Virus record (IMG/VR): IMGVR_UViG_3300030104_000782
Span: 1 to 62,424 of that record
DNA length: 62,424 bases
Reading direction: 5' to 3' (one strand)
From: a virus
The first letter of the stretch is position 1. Every line of letters begins with the position of its first letter. The position numbers and the translations under genes were made by a program. A model generated the notes under the pieces. That model was not told the origin of the DNA. It saw nothing but the letters and a program-made list of their open reading frames with translations, and searched no databases. Positions 23,376 through 30,788 of this stretch are shown piece after piece.

Positions 23376-24185
23376 CTAATCACCTCCCATTACTCTTTTA
23401 TCTAGTTTCTTACGTGCGACAATATCTAACAGTTCAGCAACATCTTTACCACTTTTTGTTTTAGGTGGTTCTATTTTAACAAAACCAAGAACATTGTCTA
23501 TTTTTGCCTCTGCTTCTGCGTCTGTAATCACTACAGGTTTGTCAGCTTCACCACGTCTTACTTTATGAAAGTCATCTAACTGTTTTTCAAAACTATGATA
23601 ACGAACACTACTTAGTTGTGGTAAACCATTTCTCCTTCTACGATGATTTCTAAGGGCTTTAGCATACCAATAACCTTTACCACTATACTTAGCTTTTGCT
23701 CTTTTTTCATACATAGCGTCCATAAGTGCATACTCACTACGCAATATCATATGTAGATCGTCTAAATCTTCTTGTATATATGCCGAATGACCACCATTAG
23801 CCTCGTCTGCACAATCAGCGTAAAGCTCAGCTTGAGCAAGTATGTCAGGAGCAACGTAATGTTCATGTACACTAGGCACGTGTTCGACAAAGCCCTCTTT
23901 ACTATAAGTTTTGTATGGATTTTTATTACCTTCATAAGTGTGTAGTTTTCTACATTCCTCAGAACAACAAGTACCTACACGATATTCTTCATTTATTGGA
24001 CCACCACAAAATGAACAACCATACACGACAGGTTTGTAAGGCTCAGGTCGTTTTATATGTTTAATTAGTTTTGGTTTTGGTTTTGGTTTTGGCTTAGACT
24101 TATAAACAGTTCGTAAAGGGTTTTGTTTTACGATATCTAATACAGGTAAAAACTGTATATATCTAACTAAATCCTCCCACTTCAT
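23376..24185 (-). CDS. Zinc-finger protein with KP repeat
   Basis: A 269-residue basic protein: an N-terminal helix, a KPKPKPKPK stretch (about 31-39), a CSFCGGPINEEYRVGTCC segment followed by SEEC, a treble-clef/zinc-ribbon-like CxxC...CxxxC site (about 57-80), then a helical, Arg-rich body. It stands first in the cluster before the HMUDK_hel-like gene. DNA binding is likely; a specific role in modification is unproven. Confidence 0.6.
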   Translation of the reverse strand: MKWEDLVRYIQFLPVLDIVKQNPLRTVYKSKPKPKPKPKLIKHIKRPEPYKPVVYGCSFCGGPINEEYRVGTCCSEECRKLHTYEGNKNPYKTYSKEGFVEHVPSVHEHYVAPDILAQAELYADCADEANGGHSAYIQEDLDDLHMILRSEYALMDAMYEKRAKAKYSGKGYWYAKALRNHRRRRNGLPQLSSVRYHSFEKQLDDFHKVRRGEADKPVVITDAEAEAKIDNVLGFVKIEPPKTKSGKDVAELLDIVARKKLDKRVMGGD

Positions 24186-24228
24186 AACTATATCATAGTC
24201 TAAGTCATTAACTTTGTAAAGGAGTTTA

Positions 24229-25737
24229 TTATAAAATAGGTCTAAAAAATTTAGAAGTACTGGGTTGAACTATGTGTAAATTTTTACGAGTACGTGTTAC
24301 AGCTACATAAAATGCTCTGTTCTCTCCGTCAGGATTTGAGTAAAGTTCGTTCCAAGTTTTAACGGATATATCTGTAAACACCACTACATTATCTGCCTCA
24401 CCACCTTTTGCAGCATGTATAGTAGACAATCGAATTCTAGGGTTAGATATTTTTTCACCTCTGCGTAAACAAGCTATTATGTATTCTCTTTGTGTTGCAC
24501 CTATCCTGTCGAGTGCTTCGTGCCAAACAGCATCTGTTAGTAAACCATGTTTTTCCTTTAACTCAGATAAGTCTAGTAAATCATCTTCGCCAAGTCCTGG
24601 CAGTTTTTTATGGCCTCGAGCGACACCTACACCTACAGACATAAAATAATATATATCACGAACTTTAGAGGCTGAGACTTTCCTTTCTTTTCGTAACAGT
24701 TCCCAGTTACCTATCGCATCTAACAGTTCTTGTTTTACAGACAGAACGTTGTTTCTAGCGTAAATGAATCCAATTTGTTGCAAAAATTTTTCTACCCTAT
24801 TTAGTATGTATCCGTTGCGAGCAAGTACCAGCCATTCGCCATCACTAAAGTCTAAATGTTCATGGGAAGTGTGAATTATAATTTCACCCTCAACAGAGCG
24901 AGGAGTCCAGGACTTAACTCTCCTGTTGACAGTTGGTATTCTGTTTAATATACCTTGTGCCACCTCGTGTACTTTTTTAGGAATACGATATGAGTTTTCT
25001 AAAACTGTTACCTCGCCGTCTAACTCTACAAAAGTTTCTACATCTGCACCTGCCCACTGGTATATTGCTTGATCGTCATCACCAGCAACATGTACATGCT
25101 TAACTCCTTGTGCTAATTTCTTTATACAATCCCACTGCAGTTTAGATAAATCTTGTGCTTCGTCAACTATAAGAACTTCTAGCGAGGGTTTAGTTTTTTC
25201 TTTTAAAAATAAATACAACATATCTGTGTAATCTTTTAAAAATCTTTCTTCTTTATATCTCTCTAAACCTGTACAAAACCAGTTGACATGGTTCCAAGGA
25301 ATATCTAAGTTAGCTTTTTCCCATTGCTCCCTAACAGTAACCTTTTTATTTCTAGCTATGTTTTCCATAAAAAGCATTTGATCACCTTTTGATAACCCAA
25401 ACACAGCACCTTCTTCTTTTTTAAGTTGACCATTTAATGGCTCACCCATTATTTTACTGAACTCTTTATAATGTGAACGAGCCATTATATCGGCTGTGCT
25501 TAGACCGAGCCAATGGTAACAAAGTGAGTGTATAGTTCTGAAATAAACTAAATCTTCTTGAGTCAAATCGAAACGATCACTTGCACGTTCTAGTGCTTCG
25601 TTTGCAGCTTTTTTAGTAAACGCTAAATAACCTATTTTATGTGGTGATACACCATCCTTTAGGTAATCCTCTGTTAGGTTTAAAAGTTTTGTAGTTTTAC
25701 CAGTGCCAGGTGGACCGAGGATTATATTCCATGTCAT
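24229..25737 (-). CDS. UvrD/Rep-type superfamily 1 DNA helicase
   Basis: A 502-residue helicase: GPPGTGKTTKLL (Walker A, about 7-18), LAFTKKAANEAL (Ia), LIVDEAQDLSKLQ (II), HVAGDDDQAIYQWAGA (III), SYRIPKKV (IV), STIHAAKGGEADNVVVF (V) and YVAVTRTRKNL (VI). All motifs are intact; it is somewhat shorter than bacterial UvrD (~720). Acts in replication, repair or recombination with PolA. No DnaB-type replicative helicase is visible. Confidence 0.92.
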   Translation of the reverse strand: MTWNIILGPPGTGKTTKLLNLTEDYLKDGVSPHKIGYLAFTKKAANEALERASDRFDLTQEDLVYFRTIHSLCYHWLGLSTADIMARSHYKEFSKIMGEPLNGQLKKEEGAVFGLSKGDQMLFMENIARNKKVTVREQWEKANLDIPWNHVNWFCTGLERYKEERFLKDYTDMLYLFLKEKTKPSLEVLIVDEAQDLSKLQWDCIKKLAQGVKHVHVAGDDDQAIYQWAGADVETFVELDGEVTVLENSYRIPKKVHEVAQGILNRIPTVNRRVKSWTPRSVEGEIIIHTSHEHLDFSDGEWLVLARNGYILNRVEKFLQQIGFIYARNNVLSVKQELLDAIGNWELLRKERKVSASKVRDIYYFMSVGVGVARGHKKLPGLGEDDLLDLSELKEKHGLLTDAVWHEALDRIGATQREYIIACLRRGEKISNPRIRLSTIHAAKGGEADNVVVFTDISVKTWNELYSNPDGENRAFYVAVTRTRKNLHIVQPSTSKFFRPIL

Positions 25738-26024
25738 TCTGGGTCAAGTACTGCTTTCTTTAAATCTGGATCTTGCATCACATATGCACCAGTCGGTTCA
25801 CCCTCCTCTTCAGTAAATGTACCTTTAACTATTTCTTTTACTTCTTCTTTCGGAAGTTCTTCTGGTACATCCATTGAACCACCTATTAACGAATCCTCGT
25901 TGAGCACGTCTGCTAGGTCTCCTAGAATTAACAATGCTTCCCTTATAGGTTGCTTTACATGTTCGGGAGTAACGCGAGATTCGAGCAGTATTATATACTG
26001 CTCGACATTAGATCTCATACTCAC
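25734..26024 (-). CDS. Small acidic protein upstream of the helicase
   Basis: A 96-residue protein: a helical first half (QYIILLESRVTPEHVKQPIR) and an acidic second half. It overlaps the helicase gene by 4 nt and the previous gene by 1 nt. Function unknown. Confidence 0.6.
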   Translation of the reverse strand: MSMRSNVEQYIILLESRVTPEHVKQPIREALLILGDLADVLNEDSLIGGSMDVPEELPKEEVKEIVKGTFTEEEGEPTGAYVMQDPDLKKAVLDPE

Positions 26025-26287
26025 TAGAGTCTCTCTAAAAAGTTTCTAGCGTATGCCTCTGGTTCGTGGTCAATACTAATACCACTAAAGTGTTGTGCAA
26101 TTACTTCGATGAACTCTTCGGCATCTTTTACCAACGCTTCGAAAATTTCTTCTTCAGTAGACTCTAAGTCAGAGTACTCATTACCCAATGTTGTTACTGC
26201 ATCCCAGTGATCGTGGTTAGCGTTAAAAAACAGATCGCTAGTAAAAGGATCCACCCAAGTTTGTATTTCTAAATTTTGTTTAGACAT
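26024..26287 (-). CDS. Small acidic protein
   Basis: An 87-residue acidic protein (MSKQNLEIQTWVDPFTSDLF), with ribosome site TAGGAGAAAAAT. First well-supported gene behind the promoter at 26417-26445. No domain recognised. Confidence 0.6.
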   Translation of the reverse strand: MSKQNLEIQTWVDPFTSDLFFNANHDHWDAVTTLGNEYSDLESTEEEIFEALVKDAEEFIEVIAQHFSGISIDHEPEAYARNFLERL

Positions 26288-26418
26288 ATTTTTCTCCTAT
26301 TTATATAAAAGAAGTTACTACCAACACAGCGCCACTGAGGTAGTTTTGTGAAGAGGGGTTGAAAGCGTCCCTCGTAGACCTCGTTTTTATGTATCGATAG
26401 TAACTCCATATCCATCAT
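26269..26418 (-). CDS. Doubtful 49-residue ORF
   Basis: ATG at 26418 has AAGGAGTATC upstream and the frame runs into the next gene. However, the ATG overlaps the -10 box of a family promoter (26417-26422), so transcripts from it would not include this start. Only read-through RNA could express it. Confidence 0.25.
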   Translation of the reverse strand: MMDMELLSIHKNEVYEGRFQPLFTKLPQWRCVGSNFFYINRRKICLNKI

Positions 26419-26445
26419 GATACTCCTTAACTTTTTAAAAGTAAA
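26417..26445 (-). promoter_or_regulatory. Early promoter of the 26287-downstream genes
   Basis: TTTACT (26440-26445), 17-nt spacer, TATCAT (26417-26422), minus strand. The upstream AGTCC seen elsewhere is ACTAC here. Confidence 0.6.
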
Positions 26446-26453
26446 GTAGTTTT

Positions 26454-26693
26454 TTAATGTAAAGTTTGGTACACGTCTTCGTATTCTTCCAGAGCAGATT
26501 CTGTAGCATGAGCGATAAGAAGTCTCATCACGTCTGGTGTTATTTCTGATTTTAAACCAACTGCTAATGCTGCCCAAACTAATGCGATGACAAGAGCTTG
26601 ATCTTCCTTGTCTGTATCTGACAAGACTGAGTACACTTTTACACAAAGACCTTCGGCTAGATCCATAACACGTTGTATTTCGTCTTCTTCCAC
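26454..26693 (-). CDS. Small helical protein
   Basis: A 79-residue all-helical protein (MEEDEIQRVMDLAEGLCVKV) with a moderately hydrophobic ALVIALVWAALAVGL stretch that may be buried or membrane-peripheral. It ends inside the promoter at 26417-26445 region. Role unknown. Confidence 0.55.
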   Translation of the reverse strand: MEEDEIQRVMDLAEGLCVKVYSVLSDTDKEDQALVIALVWAALAVGLKSEITPDVMRLLIAHATESALEEYEDVYQTLH

Positions 26694-26734
26694 AGCAAGT
26701 TATCATAAGTATATTAACATGTTTTGTATAGTTA

Positions 26735-28249
26735 TTAAAAAGGATCCTGTTTCATGTTAGGTAGTTCTATGTCAGCCTCTTCATTTACAAAAGCTGAAAT
26801 CACCCAAGCATTTACACCTCTACCTTTTATATTGAAAAATGTATGTTCGGCTCCCATGTCTTTTAATTTTACCACCACCTGATTAGTTTTCATTTCCATA
26901 AACCTGTGACGCTGTAGGTAATCCATTAAATCACGTATTCTAAAATGTGTTTTATTTTCATTAGTCCAAGGTTTACCAAGTAACATTTCTTCTCGCGTAG
27001 ATGCTTGTGCTATGTCAGTACAAAAAGATTCTAAGAGTTCATTAAACTGTCCCTCTATAGATGCGTCTTCACTTACGTCTATAATTTCTAAACCATTTTC
27101 TAATAAAGACTGCACTAAACCCTGCCAAGTTTGTTCTTTCATTTTAGGTGGCATAATATTTAATGTTTCCATACAAACACGTTGAAAACGTATTTGGTTT
27201 TGTAGTTGTTCAGTTGTAAGTTCAAGTCGTTTGTCATTTACTGACATAAACCACAGTGGTGGGTCAGTGTTTAATTTAGCTAAACTAGAAAACAAAGGAG
27301 CGTCGTGACCAGCACCTACACCGAACTTACAAGTTCTGCATTTAGTGGGGTTACAATATGATTTTATAGGTTCATCACTACACTTATAGTTGTAATCTTT
27401 CTTTTTATGTTGTTGTATTAACATAGAAACTTCTTTTGCTGGTAGAGGTGGGTGAAAATATTTACGATTATAGTCCTCTAGTTTTTCTTCCCAAGACTCA
27501 GGATGTGCCTTTTGTAAATACACGGCAACATTAAACAAGCCATTGTTACGTGTACCCTCAGGAAAACCTTGTTTTAACAATATTTTTAAACAAGGTGGTC
27601 CATACTTTAAATCATCAACAACAGTCTCGATTTGTATGTCGTATAAATCTTCAGCTGTAGTTACCTGTCGTTCAATAGCGAAAGATAAAAACTCTTCTAT
27701 AGTTAATGCTTTACCTGTTGTTGATAAACCATACCGAGTAGATTCCTCACCCCCATAGTATGGCATGTTTAACCACGAACCTATATCACCTCTGTCTGCT
27801 AATACTTGTCGTTGTTTAGGAAATATTTCTAAACCACCGAAACCCAATCCTGCTGCTATTTCTCTTAACTTATCTTGCATTTCACCTGCCTCAACAGGTT
27901 CAGCTACGAATAATAATATATGTGCCCCACCACTCTTACTTCTACAAACAACCAGTGGTAACTTTTGTACCTCTATCTTGTTTACTAACTCAGCTATATC
28001 TAACGGATATACATCTACATCTATACAACCCCAATGACATTGGTTGTCATCGTCTATAGGAATAACTCCTAAACCATACTCTCCCTGTAAATGCTTTTCC
28101 CAAAGTTCCACAGTTGGTCCAGATGTTTTAATTGTAACAGCTTTTCCTTGTTTTTTACCATCGTTTCTATTATTTTTAATTTCAAAACTACCATGTGCTC
28201 TTTCGGATCCTTTGAATAGCTGACAAAACTGTTCTGCTATCTTTTCCAT
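26735..28249 (-). CDS. Archaeo-eukaryotic-type primase (AEP/PrimPol) with C-terminal PriCT-like region
   Basis: A 504-residue primase. The catalytic WGCIDVDVYP (D-x-D, about 69-78), SKSGGAHILLF (about 104) and LEIFPKQ (about 140) are the three AEP motifs. Residues ~230-290 resemble PriCT, and CSDEPIKSYC followed by NPTKCRTC is a four-Cys metal site. This form resembles primases of TOTE-type and marine phage replisomes. The C-terminal ~190 residues lack a P-loop, so helicase activity must come from the separate SF1 and SNF2 proteins. A palindrome over a possible promoter precedes it. Confidence 0.86.
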   Translation of the reverse strand: MEKIAEQFCQLFKGSERAHGSFEIKNNRNDGKKQGKAVTIKTSGPTVELWEKHLQGEYGLGVIPIDDDNQCHWGCIDVDVYPLDIAELVNKIEVQKLPLVVCRSKSGGAHILLFVAEPVEAGEMQDKLREIAAGLGFGGLEIFPKQRQVLADRGDIGSWLNMPYYGGEESTRYGLSTTGKALTIEEFLSFAIERQVTTAEDLYDIQIETVVDDLKYGPPCLKILLKQGFPEGTRNNGLFNVAVYLQKAHPESWEEKLEDYNRKYFHPPLPAKEVSMLIQQHKKKDYNYKCSDEPIKSYCNPTKCRTCKFGVGAGHDAPLFSSLAKLNTDPPLWFMSVNDKRLELTTEQLQNQIRFQRVCMETLNIMPPKMKEQTWQGLVQSLLENGLEIIDVSEDASIEGQFNELLESFCTDIAQASTREEMLLGKPWTNENKTHFRIRDLMDYLQRHRFMEMKTNQVVVKLKDMGAEHTFFNIKGRGVNAWVISAFVNEEADIELPNMKQDPF

Positions 28250-28266
28250 AATTGTCTCTTATACTC

Positions 28267-28295
28267 TGCTGGTTGTTATTTAGGAGTAACCAGCA
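28267..28295 (-). promoter_or_regulatory. Hairpin in the primase leader
   Basis: TGCTGGTT (28267-28274) and AACCAGCA (28288-28295) form a perfect 8-bp stem with 13-nt loop, ending 17 nt before the primase ATG. No U-tract follows on either strand, so translational control is likelier than termination. Confidence 0.4.
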
Positions 28296-28317
28296 ATCTC
28301 CTGCCCTTAGTATAGGC

Positions 28318-28354
28318 ACAGTGCGATTATGTACACTGTTTATCAGCATTTAAA
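28318..28354 (-). promoter_or_regulatory. Possible primase promoter with operator-like palindrome
   Basis: Minus-strand TTTAAA (28349-28354), 17-nt spacer and CATAAT (28326-28331). ACAGTG (28318-28323) and CACTGT (28334-28339) form an inverted repeat centred on this -10 box, as expected of a repressor site. It lies in the 100-nt gap between the ssDNA-binding-like and primase genes. Confidence 0.4.
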
Positions 28355-29126
28355 AAGGTGCTTCGTCTTGTTGACTAGCTTTTACTGAGCCAGTATTTAC
28401 GTTTTGACTAAACTGCTTTGCTGCAGAGTATATGAAACCATCATCAGCACCTAGTTGTTCATCTAATGAGATATCCCAACCGAACCATGATCCTTGGTCG
28501 TTTTGCTCTACTACAGAAGTGAGTTTATATTTATGTGAAAAAGTTGGTGGTGTGAACACATTACCATCTTTCGTCCTTATTTTCAAACCTGACATTATAG
28601 AGTTCCATTTTTTAGATTTTTTTAGCTGACTACCACCGAAAGCGAGTATTGCTTGATTAAAGCCACCTTGTTCATCTAAAACTAACACATAATGGTTTGC
28701 AGTCGTTGAAAGCAAGTTGCCATTAGGTAAGTAATCCTGCCCTTTTTCACTTCTGCTTACTTCTTTGAGTATCTCAGAAGACTCATGCACGGCAGCAAGA
28801 CCTTTTCTCTCAGGCATCCATTCTAAATAGTTTCTTTTATATGCTACTGGTACAACTAACACACCTTTGTCACCTTTGTATAGTGTGTTATCGACAGTAT
28901 TAAATATGTCACCCTGTTCACAATCCTTTATATATTTACCATCACGCGAGTTCACTTGTGGACTTTGTGCTTGTGTTATACGAAGGAAAGGAATCGCTAA
29001 ATCTTCTGATGTTACGTTTTCTAAGCCAGAGTTGGCATCAGCTAACATGTCTGCTTCGGATATAGCTAGTTCATTCTTTTGTTGTTTTGCTATTGGTTCT
29101 TTTTTATTTTCTACTTTATCATTCAT
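28350..29126 (-). CDS. ssDNA-binding-like replication protein
   Basis: A 258-residue protein with an acidic/low-complexity N-terminus, an OB-type beta-rich core (about 45-215; YKGDKGVLVVPVAYKRNYLE, then strand-rich KYKLTSVVEQ) and a disordered tail ending in DEAPF. An acidic tail with terminal Phe is the hallmark of SSB-type and T7 gp2.5-like proteins that recruit partners. It lies beside primase and upstream replication genes. Confidence 0.65.
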   Translation of the reverse strand: MNDKVENKKEPIAKQQKNELAISEADMLADANSGLENVTSEDLAIPFLRITQAQSPQVNSRDGKYIKDCEQGDIFNTVDNTLYKGDKGVLVVPVAYKRNYLEWMPERKGLAAVHESSEILKEVSRSEKGQDYLPNGNLLSTTANHYVLVLDEQGGFNQAILAFGGSQLKKSKKWNSIMSGLKIRTKDGNVFTPPTFSHKYKLTSVVEQNDQGSWFGWDISLDEQLGADDGFIYSAAKQFSQNVNTGSVKASQQDEAPF

Positions 29127-29129
29127 TTT

Positions 29130-29696
29130 TTAACCTTTTGTTATTTTAGTTTTTTGACCTACATAAACATTAAAAGTTTCGAATGGGAGGTCAGTACCAC
29201 TCTCAACTTGCTCTCGTGCAAACGCTTTGAGAGTCATAGGCTCTACCCAGCGTTTGTTTGAAGGTGAGTAACCTTGCGAAGTTAAACTTTGCAACATAGT
29301 CTCAGCAGATTCGTCTTCCCCTCGACCAAACTGTAAGGACACAACATTTTTTATAATGTCTTCGTGTCCGTTAGCTTTCAGCCAAGCGAATGCTTCCTCT
29401 TCCTTCTCTTTCCCGATACGAGCAGAATAAAACTGCTGTACAGAAACCTTTACACCATCTGCTAATTTTATCTCCGATAAATTACATTCACGCATAGCAT
29501 CTGGTAACCTTTGTTCCGATATATCTTTCAACTCTTTCTTGAGGTCGGCTAGTTTTTCTTCTGCTACCGATACCTCTTCAGTTAATCGTATTTGTTCTTG
29601 TGCCCAAAACGATACTTCTTTTAATGAGTCGTTTTTTAATTGGCTATTTATTTCTGGGTTAGAATCTTCTTCCCACATTTTTTCTATATCACTCAT
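29130..29696 (-). CDS. Coiled-coil replication-region protein
   Basis: A 188-residue soluble protein. Residues ~25-65 are a strong coiled coil (SVAEEKLADLKKELKDISEQ), followed by an alpha/beta region containing VSVQQFYSARIGKEKEEEAF. It is found beside SSB-like genes in many marine phages; function unknown (a nuclease-inhibitor or SSB-partner role is speculation). Confidence 0.6.
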   Translation of the reverse strand: MSDIEKMWEEDSNPEINSQLKNDSLKEVSFWAQEQIRLTEEVSVAEEKLADLKKELKDISEQRLPDAMRECNLSEIKLADGVKVSVQQFYSARIGKEKEEEAFAWLKANGHEDIIKNVVSLQFGRGEDESAETMLQSLTSQGYSPSNKRWVEPMTLKAFAREQVESGTDLPFETFNVYVGQKTKITKG

Positions 29697-29705
29697 ATTT
29701 TTCCT

Positions 29706-30011
29706 TTATTTGAAATCTACACTAACAGGGAAGTATTTATACTCCCTATTGTCCCATTTTAAAAACTTAACAACTCCAGAAGTTTTGGCAGCATAGTGTG
29801 TTGCGATCCCAATAGATATCGGATCGCCGACTAAAAGTAAATAATCTTCTTCCCCAAAAGTTTCTAGACCTGAACGTATTTTGTTTACAGCAGATTCTGT
29901 AGAAAACATAAGATTGGTGTTAGGTGGTAGAAGGAACTCTAACTCACCATACTTTGTAGCTGCAAGGAGATTTTTTCCTGTTGCTTCTTGTATCGCATAT
30001 ACTTTTGCCAT
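29706..30011 (-). CDS. First gene of the replication operon, unknown function
   Basis: A 101-residue soluble protein (MAKVYAIQEATGKNLLAATK), with EDYLLLVGDPISIGIATHYA in the middle. It is the first gene after the 30048-30076 promoter and leads the long operon of replication genes. No domain recognised. Confidence 0.65.
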   Translation of the reverse strand: MAKVYAIQEATGKNLLAATKYGELEFLLPPNTNLMFSTESAVNKIRSGLETFGEEDYLLLVGDPISIGIATHYAAKTSGVVKFLKWDNREYKYFPVSVDFK

Positions 30012-30047
30012 TCTTTTTTCTTTCCTCTAGTTTCTGTTAACAGTCAG

Positions 30048-30076
30048 ATCATAAACCTTACACAGCAAAAAGTAAA
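30048..30076 (-). promoter_or_regulatory. Promoter of the replication operon
   Basis: TTTACT (30071-30076), 17-nt spacer, TATGAT (30048-30053), minus strand; 37 nt upstream of the first ATG. Confidence 0.7.
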
Positions 30077-30079
30077 GGG

Positions 30080-30158
30080 TATTGGCTATCGCCTTCATGA
30101 ACAACGGATTTTACGTTATAGTTGTAGTAAAAGTTATGAAACAGCCAATAAGCCAATA
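30080..30158. repeat. CCAATA iterons in the divergent control region
   Basis: The gap 30012-30301 separates divergent operons and holds an inverted CCAATA (30080-30085) next to the minus promoter and two direct copies 8 nt apart (30145, 30153). The first lies in GAAACAGCCAATA (30138-30150), the reverse complement of 9727-9739. Besides the two promoters I see nothing else here. Confidence 0.45.
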
Positions 30159-30249
30159 ACATAGCAGGCAAATGTGCAAGAGTAAAGAGATTTCAGGCTA
30201 TTGTTTACTCACTATTGAGTGACTATTAAACAAAAAAACTTAATACTCC

Positions 30250-30279
30250 TTTACTGATTCGTTAATATAGGTATATGAT
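30250..30279 (+). promoter_or_regulatory. Early promoter of the plus-strand helicase operon
   Basis: TTTACT (30250-30255), 18-nt spacer, TATGAT (30274-30279), then AAGAAAGGAGACTACT before the ATG at 30302. Confidence 0.75.
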
Positions 30280-30301
30280 ATGAACAAGAAAGGAGACTAC
30301 T

Positions 30302-30787
30302 ATGAATATATTTTACGTCAACGAAGATCCCACCGACGCTGCCATCTGTCTACCAGATAAACTCGTAGTAAAAATGCCTTTAGAATCTGCTCAAATGTTA
30401 TGCACTGCACATCGTGTGCTCGACGGCGACGAGCGTGCTGATAGTTTAGGTTTGTATAAGACTGCTATGAAAAATCACCCATGTACTATATGGGCACGTG
30501 AAACTAGTGATAACTACATGTGGCTTTACGAACATTTTTACGCATTATGTAGCGAATACACTACACGTTATGGTAGAGAGCATTTGAGTTTTACTAAATT
30601 AAACGATAAACTATGCAAGCTACCTTTAAATATATCTATAGCACATAAAACTACCATGCCTCAAGCGATGCCAGACGAGTATAAATGCCAAGATCCTATA
30701 AAAGCATATCGTGATTATATGGTAAACGAAAAACATTACGCTAAATGGAATAAAATACCAGAGCGACAACCTATGTGGTGGTCTTAG
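30302..30787 (+). CDS. Conserved phage protein of unknown function
   Basis: A 161-residue protein beginning MNIFYVNEDPTDAAICLPDK with VVKMPLESAQMLCTAHR. This N-terminus is widespread in marine and cyanobacterial phages, sometimes labelled pyrimidine-dimer DNA glycosylase-like from remote similarity, which I cannot confirm. It heads a two-gene plus-strand operon with the SNF2 helicase, 1 nt apart. Confidence 0.7.
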   Translation: MNIFYVNEDPTDAAICLPDKLVVKMPLESAQMLCTAHRVLDGDERADSLGLYKTAMKNHPCTIWARETSDNYMWLYEHFYALCSEYTTRYGREHLSFTKLNDKLCKLPLNISIAHKTTMPQAMPDEYKCQDPIKAYRDYMVNEKHYAKWNKIPERQPMWWS

Positions 30788-30788
30788 T

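Noticed and set aside
26269-26706. Long minus frame of 145 codons over 26269-26706
   Set aside because: It overlaps the better 79-residue gene at 26454-26693, is Arg/Ser/Cys-rich and has no start signal; at most its last 49 codons could be used.
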